Under the pieces are notes generated by a model, which was not told the DNA's origin, made no database searches, and worked only from the letters and a program-made list of their open reading frames with translations. From Haliotis asinina (taxonomy: Eukaryota; Mollusca; Gastropoda; Lepetellida; Haliotidae), in contig NC_090281.1 in assembly GCF_037392515.1 (NCBI RefSeq), positions 40,648,645-40,712,644 of the forward strand: a stretch of 64,000 bases of DNA, read 5' to 3'. A program made the position numbers and the translations under genes. Positions within the stretch are counted from its first letter, which is position 1; each line of letters starts with the position of its first letter. Of the stretch, positions 42,226 to 54,198 are shown one piece after another.

Positions 42226-43062
42226 TTACAGGATTTTGAAGTTCACACGGTCCTTAACAGGGATCCATTGTAGGAAAATGAGTGATAAAGTGATGTGATC
42301 TCGCTTAAATTTCAGACACACAATACGGACAGCAGCATTTTGAACTGTTTGGAGTTTCTGTACTTGCATAGAGTTCAATCCAAGGTGGATGCTGCATGCA
42401 ATAGTCATGTTGAGAAAGCACAAGAGATCTTACTAAGGCATGGGCACAGTCTATGGTGATGTATCGGCGGATTGAGCTAATGATTCTGAGGTGGTGATGG
42501 TAGACTTTATGTAGATGGTTGATCTGGGCATCGAGTGAGAGATTAAAGTCCATGTACACACAAAGCTCCTTGGCAACACAGCAAGGTTGAATGACAAAGG
42601 ATGCTACCTTCACACCAGAGACCGATACTCCCTTATGGCTGCAGGCTATCACCAGTTCTGTGTTACTTTCATCAACTGCAGCATTCTAGAGGCCACCCAT
42701 CTCTTTATATCAGACAGACAGTCATCCACAATCTGAAGGTTTGCTAGAAGTGAGGTTAGTCTCAAGATGGTAGTGAGCTGGGTGTCATCTGCATATCCAT
42801 AGTGACTGCAACCATGCTTTTTGATATTTGCTGGTAGTGAGTTCACACAAAACAGGAACAGAATCGGCCTAAGGACCAACCCTTGAGGAACTCCATAGGT
42901 TATGTAATAGTAGGCAAGAAATAATTGCAGTTTATTTCGCGGCTGGCGCCACAACCAGTGGCGAGTTGCTTCTCTTGGACAGACTGGCAAGAAAAAGATG
43001 AATGGTGTGATGTCTGTTGATAATGAGTGTATCCTGGAAACGTGATTGTTTTGACAGTCCAT
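42226..43062 (-). pseudogene. Second L2/CR1-like RT fossil
   Basis: Broken minus-strand frames with YGVPQGLVLRPILFLFCVNS, YADDTQL, WVASRMLQL, then LSLDAQINHLHKVYHHHLR, RSLVLSQHDYC, VRIVCLK and LQWIPVKDRVNFKIL. This is the RT core and thumb order of L2/CR1 elements, with at least two frameshifts. Confidence 0.8.
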
Positions 43063-43417
43063 GGTGCATACTTATGAGGTAATGTATTATGAGTGCGAAG
43101 AAATGAGTGGATCAGTAAACAACAATGAAGCATTTAAGTTTGCATCCTTTTTCACGCACAGAGTTAAATGCGTACAGGCCAACCACTGTTGATGCAATAA
43201 CAAATGCCGTGTCGCTTGTCTTTTCTCCTCATGAACCTGTCTATAGATTCTAAGATTGGTAAGTGACTTGAGAAATATTCTGGATTCTGGAAATAGTGTA
43301 TATGTCAGTCAAGTGTCGAAGTCTAGTGCTAGCTGAATGTTGCTACAGGTTAAGTAAAGTTCCGATGAAGTAACACCCATAAACGACACTTCTTGGCTCT
43401 GAGTATTTCCTCTCACT

Positions 43418-43615
43418 TCAACTAGCAAAATCTGGGATGACTATTTCTAATAGTTGTTTGTGTTCTACAGTGTCAAACGCTTCGCTGTAATCAATCAACG
43501 CGAGGTCAAGATTGACAAACTTTATGGATAACAACTTCTTTATAAGATAGTGCAACGTGTCGGTACAGATTCTTGCACTGTTGTCAAGCAGGAATGTAAA
43601 AGACAGTGGTGGCAA
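43418..43615 (-). pseudogene. RT fossil fragment
   Basis: FLLDNSARICTDTLHYLIKK, then LALIDYSEAFDTVEHKQLLE, the F/YxxAFDTV block of reverse transcriptases. It probably continues the 42226-43062 fossil or belongs to another LINE. Part of the DNA (tggataNcaacttcttta) resembles the arms of the hairpin at 49489-49645. Confidence 0.55.
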
Positions 43616-44406
43616 ACGTATATAAATAATGAGGCTTACAAAGACAGCAAGATAAGAAGGTAATTAACACAAAACCTGCTTACTCGTTTGCTCCCACGAC
43701 GCTGTGTTCTACAACATGGCTCAACACCTTACCCAAGTACTCTTTCCTTTAGGCAAATCTGCTAACTCATTCATCAGTAACATAGGGTCTTGTACAAACG
43801 TCACGATGCGTGATGTTTATGAAAGTGATATTTATCTTTTATGTATGTCAGTTTACAGATATTACATATTCTGTCCTAGTCACTCCAAAATACCTACCTG
43901 TTTCTGATCGTAGTTTATGAAACGTCCATCCAAACTGACCATGTGCACGTGTGACTTTAAAACAACTGACTGTCTGAACACAGGTTAAAACAGAGAGTAC
44001 CCAAACGTTTTTTGCCTTGTACTAGAGCAGTTTTGAAATCCTCTTGAGCTTCATGCACGAACATTGTTTATATTTGTGACGTCCACTTATGGTATTACTT
44101 GCCTTCTATATGTGTCACTTTTATGCTCAGTTAAGAAACATTTTCTAAGAACTTCGTTTTCACAATATTTCAGAATATTCTCCCATTCATCTGCATTGTT
44201 TGCTAGATCATATTCATTGTTTATCCTGATTTTATTGTAAGTGCAGAGTCGATAACAAACAACAGAAAAAATGTTGATAAAACTTAATGAAATTCAAGTC
44301 ATCTGGACTTATATCATTCATAATTAAGAAAGCCCATCCTTTCCCGATATTTTGTTCGCGAAAGGAATAACTACATACAGTGGTATACGGAATGGGGGTA
44401 CGGGAC
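43616..44406. other. No feature recognised
   Basis: AT-rich, only short random open frames. Confidence 0.4.
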
Positions 44407-46333
44407 CAGGGGCCCGTTTCAGAAAGCCCTATTACCGGTCTGACCTCGTAAAGAAAGTCGTAGACCACCTCTTACTTTTTTACTTCACAAAGACCTCGTA
44501 CATTTACACAGCCCCAAATTTAGGACCCCGATTGACCTGTCGTAAATGCTTTAGGAGGTCGTAAACACTACTAGTACAAACATGGCGTCAACGACTATGT
44601 TACAGCAAGTGATTAAAACACGCTAACTAATAAGGCCTGAGAAATTTTGAGATCATGATTCACAGCATTATTTTGTGTACGGTATGATTTCAAATGCGGA
44701 AATCGGACAATTACTATGATTATTTGATTTAAAAATAACATGCGAACGATCACTGATATCAGTTTTTCATGTTATTTCCAAAAATAAATCTGAAACGCAG
44801 CCGATGAACCTAGAATCGGTTAAGATGCTTTCGAAACTATACTCAAACGAACGCCTAAGTGCGGTTTCCGCCATATTGGAGTGTGTTTACAAAATCTCGT
44901 TTCGGAAGGCCTGTATTGAGACCTATTACATCATGAATATTCCATAGTCAGCTGTGACAAACGCATCAATAAATTACCGATTCACGTTAACATGATATTA
45001 CATCTGGTCTTTGCCACCAATACCAACAGTCTACATAAAATAAAACGAAACATACAGGGGGTGAAAACAAAAACTGCGCTAGTTTGAAACGTAAACAAAC
45101 AAGAATTCCGATTTTACATTGTGTAGCACTTTATAAACAAATTCCGACATCCAACCGGCTCTCCATTTCTTTGAATGACTCAATACCTATATGCATAGAA
45201 AGAGTATGAAAGAAGTAAAGAGGAAAATAAAAACAGATACAATTCAAAGATTTGATAATTCATAAGTAATTGTCAAAGTTTCCGTGCAGCGTGATGCCAT
45301 AACAGAAGCAAAATCACGCAGAGCAACAGTAATTATCAGTGTTTCTGGCTCTTTCTCTTACTTACAATGAAAACGATGAAAACATAACAACACACAGATA
45401 GTCAGAGTCATTCTGATTACTTACATATCATATTTATGCTCAAACGATCCCTGAATCGAGGGAAGAGTCCTTGCAAAGTCCTGTGTACCCTTGTCAGCGA
45501 AGCTGCCATTTCGCAAGAAATCGGTCATCGGTTGTGTTGTCATATGTCACCATTGTTGTACATATTCTTTGAGGTGAAGGTCGGATGGACAAGAGTAAAC
45601 AAAAAAGTTTCCGATAACATTTTCAGTAAGTACTAAGAAGTATATTTAGCGTATGGTCCAGATATTTTTTTCATGAAACCAATTTCAGTATCTTTTCAAT
45701 GTCACATCAAACGTGGATATAGGTATACGTTTTCATTCTTTGAAAGTGTTTGATTGATTGAATAAAAGTTACGAAAGAAACCGACACATTGAGAGTAGCG
45801 GACAATATTTAAACCTTTACATAAGTGTTAGTAGATCGAACGTAGTCATATCGGCAACATGTACTTTAGTTCCTCTGATGTACAATATTCAATACATTGG
45901 GACACATATACTGCAGTTTTATATGAACAGGCTAATGGACAGCGATTAATTCAGATAAAGAGATAATATTAATGGAAATTATTCATACATTTCATCTTGT
46001 AATTTTCAATCGAATTTAGTGAGAGAATCCAATTAACCTGTACCTTCAATTAAAAACATGACATTTGCACTGTTACTGAAACTGTGTTTCTAATTTGAAA
46101 TACTTTGGGAATAACAAGACACGCAGGAGCCTGTTTGGTCTCGCTGTATGCGTTGCTATGCAACAAAGTACATCATAAACGATATGCGACATGGATTTAG
46201 GACCCCGTGGTACGACATGGATACGACGTCTTTGTGAAACGGTCTTAAAGGAGGTCGGAAGAGGGTCGGAAGAGGGTCGTAAAGAAGGTCGTATGGGCTC
46301 CTAATTTTAGGCTTTTTTGAAATGCAGCCCAGG
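44407..46333. mobile_element. Possible non-autonomous TIR element
   Basis: The left end (ggggcccgtttcagaaagcc at about 44408) and the reverse complement of the right end (gggctgcatttcaaaaaagcc, ending near 46333) resemble each other. Both ends also carry repeated gtcgta/gaggtcg blocks. No transposase is seen inside and no clear TSD was found. Alternatively two separate fragments of a common repeat. Confidence 0.3.
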
Positions 46334-46555
46334 TCCGTCCAAATGCCTCAATTTAAAACTTGGGCTGGACCTTAATCCCATGCACCCATTCCCTATGCTA
46401 CTGCAGAGATGCATGCAAAATTTCAAAAACATCAGATGAATATTGCAGGAAATATTGACTTTTAAGAGAGCATGGGGTCGGTCTGGTAGAGGACAAAATA
46501 TCAACATTTTCTCGAAATTAGGCCTTAATCGAACAACATCAATCGAAACTTGTTT

Positions 46556-46801
46556 CTAGTGCTGTATTGCTAAAGCGTAACCATCTGCAGAGAGGTAATC
46601 TCTGGGGCAACAATCCAAAGCATTGTAGAACTTGCTATATATTAGCGAGGGTATGTGTCCTAAGGCAAATGAAATGCAGCTCTCGGCAGCCTCCCGAGCT
46701 GTCTTGCAGTCATCACGTCGGAACATGTTTTGTAGTGAGGTGAGAGTTGTATGAAGGTGACTGTCTTGCATATAGTGCCAAATCAGGGCACAATTTTTAG
46801 A
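46556..46801 (-). CDS. Exon-like open frame, unknown protein
   Basis: Minus-strand open stretch ending in TAA with a protein-like composition (DSHLHTTLTSLQNMFRR, AAESCISFALGHIPSLIY, NALDCCPRDYLSADGYALAI). I do not recognise the family. Its 5' side is replaced by the tail of LINE copy I at about 46802, so it may be a 3' exon of a gene cut by that insertion, or a chance frame. Confidence 0.35.
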   Translation of the reverse strand, partial: SKNCALIWHYMQDSHLHTTLTSLQNMFRRDDCKTAREAAESCISFALGHIPSLIYSKFYNALDCCPRDYLSADGYALAIQH

Positions 46802-48662
46802 GTGAGTGAGTGAGTGAGTGAGTGAGTTAATATTTAACGTCACATTGGCAATATCTCAGCCATATACAGGACAGTAAAACAACTAGAATATCACAATTTG
46901 AACTAAAACTAGCATGAAAAAGTTAAAACTAATATCACTATTTAGACAATACAATATAAAAACATGCTATAGGTCGCCAACAACAGAAGGCAGATCACCA
47001 TACTAGGGACCATGGGGACTTACAGTACACTTACACCATCCCTTCAGCCACTGGCGAGTGTACACAATGATAGCCCAAATTAAAACAACAAGAATACCAC
47101 GATTAATAACCTGGTAGACTTAACTTTACTGTGAACTTACGTACCCTCTTAGGAGGACAATAATTTTGCAATGCTTCAACCCCCTTTGAGGGTACAGTCA
47201 CCAACAATTCAAGTTACTAATCCAAACTACCAATCATTTAAATAAATATATTTACAGAACATACTATTCAAAATTCAACCAAAAAATCAATTCCTTTTAA
47301 AAAGCCAATTATTAAATAAGAACTAACGCTGGTAAAAAGATCCCTAAATGTTTTAACTGTAAAATACTTGTGATGGAAATTTCAATACAGTCAAGCAAAA
47401 TATGCTTGACCGTGACTCTTTCATCACAAGGCATACAAAACAGGAGATCCTCAACTTTCAATAGGTATGCATGTGTATACCTTGTATGACCAATACGACA
47501 TCGTCGTAGTATGAACTCGTCAAATCTGGACTGACAACCCAAGTGGGTATAACAAATGTAATGTTTTATCTCATGTAATTTATTGATACCTACTTGGGTG
47601 TCCCACTTCTTTTGCATCAGATCATGGCTATAAAATATAATGGTAGTTTTATAATCTCAGTATGGAATAAGAAGTGGAGTCACAGATTTGTTGAGTGCTG
47701 CCTTGGCAGCAAGGTCAGCCAGTGTATTCCGTGAAATGCCTACGTCGCCGGGTAACCATCAAAAGACGATGTTGCATTGGCCAGTGGCAAGATCATTATA
47801 CATTTCAATAATTTCAATGAAAAGTGGATGTTTACAAGACAAATTTATAATAGCCTGAAGGCAAGAAAGAGAGTTGAAATAGATTAGATACAGTTTATGT
47901 TTAGGGTGTCTTTGGATATATTAAAGAGCTGTTAATATGACGTTTGCTTCAGCAGTAAAATAGAGCTGTTATCTGGAATTGTTCTCGATCCAATGACAGT
48001 GGCACAAGCTACTGCACCACCGTCCTTGGAACCATCTGTAAATAAGGGTTTGCATTGGCTATATTTAGTTTTTAATTGATGATATTCTTGTTTATATTGT
48101 AATTAATTAGTTTCTGATTTTTTTTAAAAATGAAGTTAATGTTAGGTCGACTTGTGGCCTTACCAATTGCCAAGGAGGAGAAGAAAGAAGACGAGAGGGA
48201 GCTATGTTGTCCAAATAAAGAAAGGGTTTTGTTCTGTGCCCTAGAGGCAGAACGAGCGAAGACTTCTTGTACAAATCCTCATAAAGTGGACTGAACACAC
48301 AGTTATAAGCAGGGTTAGATTCATTAGAGTATAATTTAGTAATGTATTGTAAGGATAATTTTATACGACGTTGTGTAAGAGATGGTTCATCGGCCTCAAT
48401 GTAAAGACTGTCAATAGGTGAAGTTCTGAAAGACCCAAGACAAAGTCTTAAGCCTTAATGGTGGACAGAATCAAGAAGTTTAAGGTTGCTTTTGCAGGCT
48501 CCACCATATACGATGGAGCCATAATCGAGTTTTGAACGGACCAGTGATCGATGTATGTGTAAGAGGGAAGTTTGATCTCCTCCCCACTGTGAGTTGGAAG
48601 GAACTTTCAACAAATGTAGTGCCTTCAGCCATTTACCTTTAAGGGATTTATTAAGGGGTAAG
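46802..48662 (-). mobile_element. I/Nimb-like LINE copy I, 5'-truncated and decayed
   Basis: 3' tail of (GTGA)n at 46802-46826, the first hairpin arm cgtcac (46838-46843) but the second arm lost, a 3'UTR, then ORF2 C-terminal remains (CDERVTVKHILLDC near 47400-47430, GDVG...MADLAAK-like RNase H near 47700, RPQVDLTL near 48150). It ends in the RT region near 48662. Many frameshifts; the most degraded copy here. No TSD found. Confidence 0.85.
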
Positions 48663-48675
48663 TAGGTATAAAATA

Positions 48676-48765
48676 CCGCTTACACACACATTCCATAGGT
48701 TAAAAACCGCTTATACACAAATTCCATAGGTTAAAAACCGCTTATACACAAATTTCACAAATATG
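48676..48765. repeat. 31-bp tandem repeat, nearly three copies
   Basis: Units start at 48676, 48707 and 48738 with ccgcttatacacaaattcc followed by ataggttaaaaa. Confidence 0.9.
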
Positions 48766-49172
48766 TAAAGTTAACATAGTTGAAGCTATTTTGTGTCATT
48801 TATCTTTAATAAAGGTGATACCGTCTTCACTCAATGACATTTATGTCATCTTTGCATTATGAATTATAGGGAGGGAAAGTTTCAAAGCTAGTGTATCACG
48901 ATTTTCAACTTGATGAATTTAGAAACATGACAGGCGTAGACTCTCGGTGACGTTAGTGTCAACTCAACCATTTTAAAATCATATTCCTCATATTTTGTGG
49001 AACACAGTGAAGCGTATTTCCCGTTGTGGTTGTTTCTTGTCTTAGGATCGCACATGTGAATTTTGACACTGGATACTATTGTTGTCCTATAATACACGTG
49101 CTCACAATTTCATTGACAAACATTGAATCTGTCATTCATATTCAGCAGAAAGTTTCCAATTCATTTGTGACA

Positions 49173-52100
49173 ATGTCAAATGTCTGGATTATACTGTTGA
49201 CGATTTTCACCTGTGCTGAGGCTAAATCCCAATATTTCTCTCGTTATTGTGCTATGCAGACTAGTCAAGTGATTGTATGTGAAGGGACAACGCACATGTT
49301 AATTCATCAGACTGGAAACAATTATACTCAAGCAAAATATCTAATATTACAATCATCATTCATGGATATAGGAATAGACATCTTGCTGTTTCCAGTTTTG
49401 AAGGTAGGAAGTTAATTTCAACACGATTTATTATCTTTCATATTATTACAGCTTCAAGTCTTTGAATGTCATTTAGAAGTGAAAATACATAAGAATGAAG
49501 ATTTTTATGGATATCAACTTCTTTATGAGAGAACACAACGTTTCGGAGTTAATGCTTACTCCTGATCATCAGGAGTAAGCATTAACTCCGAAACGTTGTG
49601 TTCTCTCATAAAGAAGTTGATATCCATAAAAATCTTCATTCTTATTACAGCTTGATTTTTTATTCTTAATCAATAATCAATTTATCTATAAGTGATCAAG
49701 TTTACAATAATATTTTAGTAATTGGTACACGTCACTGTTTATTTTTTTATCAGTGATCTTAAAGTGACAATGGTAGATATAACATATTTCTTTATCACAT
49801 TTATGTTGTATCGTTCAAGATTTTATGCATCCAAGCAATATTGTGAACCTCTGTGAAAATAAAAGTAGGTACTTTGTAGATGATTGAAAACGAATTTTTT
49901 GTTTGCTGAAAGAGAGACAACTCCAACCATGCACCTTTAACTTCTGTAACCTTATTGTTTCACTCCATAAATTAATTCTGTGTGGTTTATTATGTTTTTC
50001 TATCACATCAAATTTGTTGAAAAAACATTTACATGAACATCATAATAGAACTTAGCAGCACATCTTCGATATTTAAACATTTGATTGAATCAATATTCAT
50101 GTTCTGGCTTTAATTATCAAGCATGAATTTAACTCATAAGATGTAAGCAAAGGATAATTTTAAAGGATAGTGCAAAATATGAAATTATAATTTATTTAAC
50201 AGACCATCACAGGAGGGAAGGCTTCATGTGAAAGTGTACTGTCTTTACAGTCTGATGTCTCCAGGATTATTACCATAAATGGAAAGAAGTGTATCTGTAG
50301 GTATTTTGTATTTCATTGCACCAATATTTTGTCAAATGTTATGAAGAGATCGATGATGCACTATGTCATTTTACTCTCACAAATGTTTAGTCAAAGGACA
50401 AATATTTCTTATTTAAAACTATAATTATCACTTACATTTTCTGATGGGAGTCTATCCTAGCTTTCTTTTTAATTTTTACTGCTTGTCAAAGAACAATTTG
50501 TTTTAAAACACATTTTACTGATAAGATAACCCCCAGCCCCTCGACTTGATAATGGATAACATTACACACTCATCTTTCTACCCTCCCGTCTACATCCCAG
50601 ACAGGTCAAGGGAGGGAGGGAGGGAGGGAGGGAGGGAGGGAGGAATGATTCCCCCATTACAACTCTGTCTCCTGAGGAGGATTCCAATCCCATCTAGTGA
50701 CACTTTGACATTGCAAGGACAATATATCAATCAATTTATACCCAAAAGATTTCACATAAATATTAGTTTTTAGTTCTTCATGCCTCACTATCATGAACTT
50801 TTTGTCTTGTTAATTGAGTTACCATGTTTATTTTATCACTTATTTATCTCATACATCTGATATCATGATATTGATAAAATATTATTTCAATTATCGTTTC
50901 ATGTTAGTTTTATTTACTAAATTGTTATTTCCACTTTACTTGTTTGTTTATGTTTTACAGTTAATACTACGTTAACTTCTACCAGATCTCCAATTCCATC
51001 TACAAGCAATGAACCATTTGTTTCCTTGACTACTACACAAACAAGTACTGATAATACTCTTACTTCTGTTACTACCTTAACACATACAGCATATAATATG
51101 TCCACACTTCATACCACAACACGACTGTCAAGAATAATTACACATGTTTCCTCCACAATAACTAAGTGGACACCTACCACTTTGATACCTACACCACGCA
51201 CTACTACTTTAAAACATGCATCACATAGGACAACTATTGCCTTCATCAGCACTAGTCAGGAGCCTACTACAACGTCCACAGCCTCAATCATAACCACAGC
51301 TATTTCAACTTCAACTGATAAGTATATAACAGGTATTGCTGCTGCTGCTGATCACAGTATTTTGGTTCGCTGTACTTTGTATTATTTTGACTATGCATAA
51401 AAATACGAGATCAGGAGCCCTGTCAATAAACTTTTATGTAGTAAGATATAATGTTCAAGTTGAAGACAAATTTTGAAAGATACAAAAAGGATAAATCATG
51501 AGTAAGGTATCATCATGACAAACAAAACAATATTCAAATATATTTGCATATAAATTCCTTTACTTTATCCATGGATCAACTCGTCCTCTCCTTCAGTTCA
51601 GCATACAGATGACAACTATGACATTAATGATGATGGTGGTGATGACATTGAAGGTGTTAGAACTGCAATTGATACAACTGGTAGGTACAGCAAAACATGA
51701 ACCACATTGTACCTTTGTAAAATTTTCAGTAAAACTTGAATGATATCTAGTTTTAAAGTTATATAGGCACACTTAGTCACATTTTAGATATCTTAAAAAA
51801 AAGTCATACTCATATTTTAGTTTCACTTATTTACAGTTTACCTCGTTTCAGGTCAGATATTGGCAGCAATTTTGGGTATAGTGTCACTCATGTTGCTGAG
51901 CGCTTTGATATGGTTGATAAGAAGAAATAGACAACGTCTACAAGAAATCATCCATAGATGTCACCTTCCTCATCGACGTCAACATAATCTTGAACCCGAG
52001 GTGGAGATGAACGTACTTCGAAGCCGTTTACAGTCGCCAATATACACCACCCGCTCTCCATATCCCCCTCACGTACAGTTTATCCCAACAGCTGCAGGTG

Positions 52101-52547
52101 AGACTACTCGATAGACTGTAGCTGCTACAAGCAGCTGTTATGACAGCGACGCATACGACCGACGCTACTCCAATCACAACATCTAAGCCCATCCAGACAT
52201 CTGCTTCTAAATCAGTTCACTTTGTAGTAAATTCCAATGAGGATACCATGAATGACATGAGATCAAACGAGTTAGAGCCTCCAAACAATTGTTGTACAAA
52301 TGGAGAAATGTTTATGAAATTTTCTTTTTGTATATTTTTTATTCCACAATATATACTTCATGTATGAGGTTTGTTGTTGTTGAAACTTTTTGAAACTTGC
52401 TTACACTTGACATCTTACATGTTGTTGGTGCGTTCTTCAGGTTGTGCATTCCATCAACCGTCTTCATCACACTCCCTCCTGGCTTCCAGCTTATCTAACT
52501 ATGATTCTGATGACATGTATGAGTCTGACTTTGACTCTGACAACTAG
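49173..52547 (+). CDS. Thr/Ser-rich single-pass membrane glycoprotein, six exons
   Basis: Exons 49173-49403, 50203-50296, 50961-51332, 51597-51680, 51852-52097 and 52441-52547 join in frame into 377 codons plus TAG, all with GT-AG borders. The ATG opens a signal peptide (MSNVWIILLTIFTCAEA). A small Cys-containing ectodomain (exons 1-2) follows, then a mucin-like Thr/Ser stretch with proline (exon 3), an acidic linker (DDNYDINDDGGDDIE), one membrane helix (AAILGIVSLMLLSALIWLI) with a basic stop-transfer RRNRQR, and a cytoplasmic tail ending YDSDDMYESDFDSDN. Likely a cell-surface receptor or mucin-type protein. The family is not recognised. The first intron is phase 0, the others phase 1. Confidence 0.75.
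49455..49641. mobile_element. Hairpin insertion with 12-bp flanking repeats in intron 1
   Basis: ttattacagctt at 49443-49454 and 49642-49653 bracket a long inverted repeat: arms 49489-49566 and 49568-49645, 78 bp each with a one-base loop and essentially perfect pairing (the last few bases run into the right flanking repeat). Each arm contains ccgaaacgttgtg and the ggag/ctcc stem; the centre reads ctgatgatcagg on the minus strand. This resembles two head-to-head copies of a hammerhead-ribozyme-containing (retrozyme/Penelope-type) unit. Confidence 0.65.
50609..50642. repeat. (GGGA)n microsatellite
   Basis: About eight uninterrupted agggagggaggg-type units in intron 2 of the membrane glycoprotein gene. 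Confidence 0.95.
52152..52290 (+). other. Possible alternative exon of the glycoprotein gene
   Basis: After an acceptor-like ctgttatgacag the phase-1 frame reads ATHTTDATPITTSKPIQ and NSNEDTMNDMRSNELEPPNN, similar in composition to the gene. A usable downstream donor was not identified. If exon 5 is not spliced at 52097 the protein would instead stop at 52114. Confidence 0.3.
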
Positions 52548-52825
52548 AACCACCACTATCTTCTTACACACACACAATGTCAACTAGTGTAGTATCCCAG
52601 CATGGATCCATTTCCAATATTTCATGTATGAATTGGTGAGTGTAATTAAGTCTATGAATTACACAAATACAACATACTATTAAAAACTGAAGACACATTA
52701 TCACAGATCATATAAGCTTAAGTGCTATAAAGTAGAAATAATTAGTTTTGAATTATCTCTTTGATAAATGTCAGTGATCAACACATCTTAATAACCCATG
52801 TATTCATTTTATCCATTGTATCTTG

Positions 52826-52831
52826 AATAAA
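52826..52831 (+). terminator. Polyadenylation signal of the glycoprotein gene
   Basis: AATAAA about 280 bp after the TAG at 52547, followed by a T/G-rich stretch. Confidence 0.6.
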
Positions 52832-53084
52832 TGTTCATTTAGTCTCCTTGTCTTTCTTTCACCTATTATTGTTCAGTCTCATGTTGATTGAGATATTCGC
52901 ATAGATAAAAAAATACATCATAAAAATAAAAATGTAGTTTTAGCAATTATTATGTATCAAATTAAGAACTTGTATATTTTTAACTTTGCGAATATCTCAA
53001 TATTTCATGTTGCTTGTATGTCATAAATGGTCAGTTTCTCACATGTAATTACTTATAATATGTATAAACATAAGAAAGCATCCA

Positions 53085-53177
53085 TTTAAAATTTTACAAC
53101 TTTATTTTTTCTTTTCTGAGTGAGCCACAGCAAGTGAGTCAATGTTCCAAGTGAGTCAATGTTCCCAAGTTCATCAT
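53085..53177 (-). other. Terminal 3'UTR exon of the PC4-like gene
   Basis: A donor GCTG|GTAAGT at 53651/53650, four bases after the stop codon, and an acceptor ATTTCAG at 53178 define a 473-bp 3'UTR intron. The terminal exon carries AATAAA at 53106-53101 (minus strand). Because the junction is so close to the stop, nonsense-mediated decay would not be expected. Confidence 0.55.
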
Positions 53178-53654
53178 CTGAAATGATTACATAGATACTA
53201 TTAGATATAATTAAATGACTTAATGTCATACATGCATGGACAGTATCTCAAGGAACTATTTAAAATTATAGTGTAAACTAAAATATGATTTAAACTAACT
53301 TAGTCAAAGTTGCTGTTACATTTACCAGATAAGAAATTATACAACATAAATTTCACCAGATATGAAATCAGCTCAGTTTTGAAAACAGTGTGTTAAACAT
53401 ATTTAGGTGTGTCTCATATGCTCCAACTTACAGGTATTACTTCACCACAGTCTGCACAATATCTTGCACACCACAAAATTGTGGTATTTTCAGTCAAAAC
53501 ACTTAATCCTGATTAATAAGACATTTGTCGTTTTTCTAACCACAAAAATTCTTCTGGTAAAACTGTCCCTTGAACTTGTAATATAATGCTCATAGTCACA
53601 GTACATTAATTAAACCTAATCACAAATATTATAAATGTATAATGACTTACCAGC

Positions 53655-54110
53655 CTATTGTTGGTTAGGATAAGGCGGCGGAGACATGAGGTTCATTTGG
53701 TACCCTCTTCCATGTCCTGCAGGTGGCATAAACCCACCCTGAACCCCAGCAGACAGGAGTTGTGTTGACTGTGTATGTCCATCCAGTGGTCCATGTGACC
53801 TTACTCGTGCACCAGTCTCAGCAGAGGGAGGCTGCCGAGCTGCTGACATCATTTCAGGCTGAGGCAACTCAGGCTGGGGCACATCTTCGTCATTTTGAAT
53901 GTTGTTTTCATATTTGTCAAGTTGAGTGATGTAATCGTTGTTAGTGGCAATGAAGTTTCTGAAAACCTCCGACGTCATAGATATTGTTTTTTTCATCCCT
54001 TTTGCATTCCAGTTCGATAGATGCACATATACAACACCATTGAAGTAATTGATGCTCATATAATGCTTGTCCGCGAATTGGTAGATGACTTCTGATGGTG
54101 TTCTGCTCAT
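53655..54110 (-). CDS. Small protein with PC4-like N-terminal domain and PPPY tail
   Basis: 151 residues in one exon. Residues about 15-60 (YMSINYFNGVVYVHLSNWN, then KKTISMTSEVFRNFIATN) have the strand-turn-strand plus helix pattern of PC4/p15 single-stranded-DNA-binding coactivator domains. The rest is proline/glutamine-rich and ends MSPPPYPNQQ, with a PPxY motif. A TATA box lies about 80 bp upstream. It is transcribed away from the DNA polymerase gene at 61312, sharing the upstream region 54200-54790. Small PC4-like proteins occur in large DNA viruses and related elements, so a link with the polymerase gene is plausible. The fold call is by eye. Confidence 0.55.
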   Translation of the reverse strand: MSRTPSEVIYQFADKHYMSINYFNGVVYVHLSNWNAKGMKKTISMTSEVFRNFIATNNDYITQLDKYENNIQNDEDVPQPELPQPEMMSAARQPPSAETGARVRSHGPLDGHTQSTQLLSAGVQGGFMPPAGHGRGYQMNLMSPPPYPNQQ

Positions 54111-54190
54111 GATGAATATAGCTTGTTGAATATATAGTTGTAGCTTCTAGTGGATGCAAGAAGTTGTACTATCAAGCAGAGCCACAAACC

Positions 54191-54198
54191 TATTTATA
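54191..54198 (-). promoter_or_regulatory. TATA box of the PC4-like gene
   Basis: Minus strand GAGTATAAATAGG, a consensus TATA element 81 bp upstream of the ATG at 54110, predicting a 5'UTR of about 50 nt. Confidence 0.7.

Noticed and set aside
42226..43062. Host reverse-transcriptase gene
   Set aside because: Multiple frameshifts and typical L2/CR1 order indicate a LINE fossil.
48676..48765. CRISPR-like array
   Set aside because: Direct 31-bp tandem units without unique spacers, in a eukaryotic sequence.
49489..49645. Active hammerhead ribozyme
   Set aside because: The heptamer, stem II and GAAAC pieces are present, but the spacing at the palindrome centre is not canonical. Kept only as a structural observation.
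50609..50642. G-quadruplex regulatory element
   Set aside because: A plain (GGGA)n microsatellite deep in an intron. Quadruplex potential exists but nothing indicates a role.
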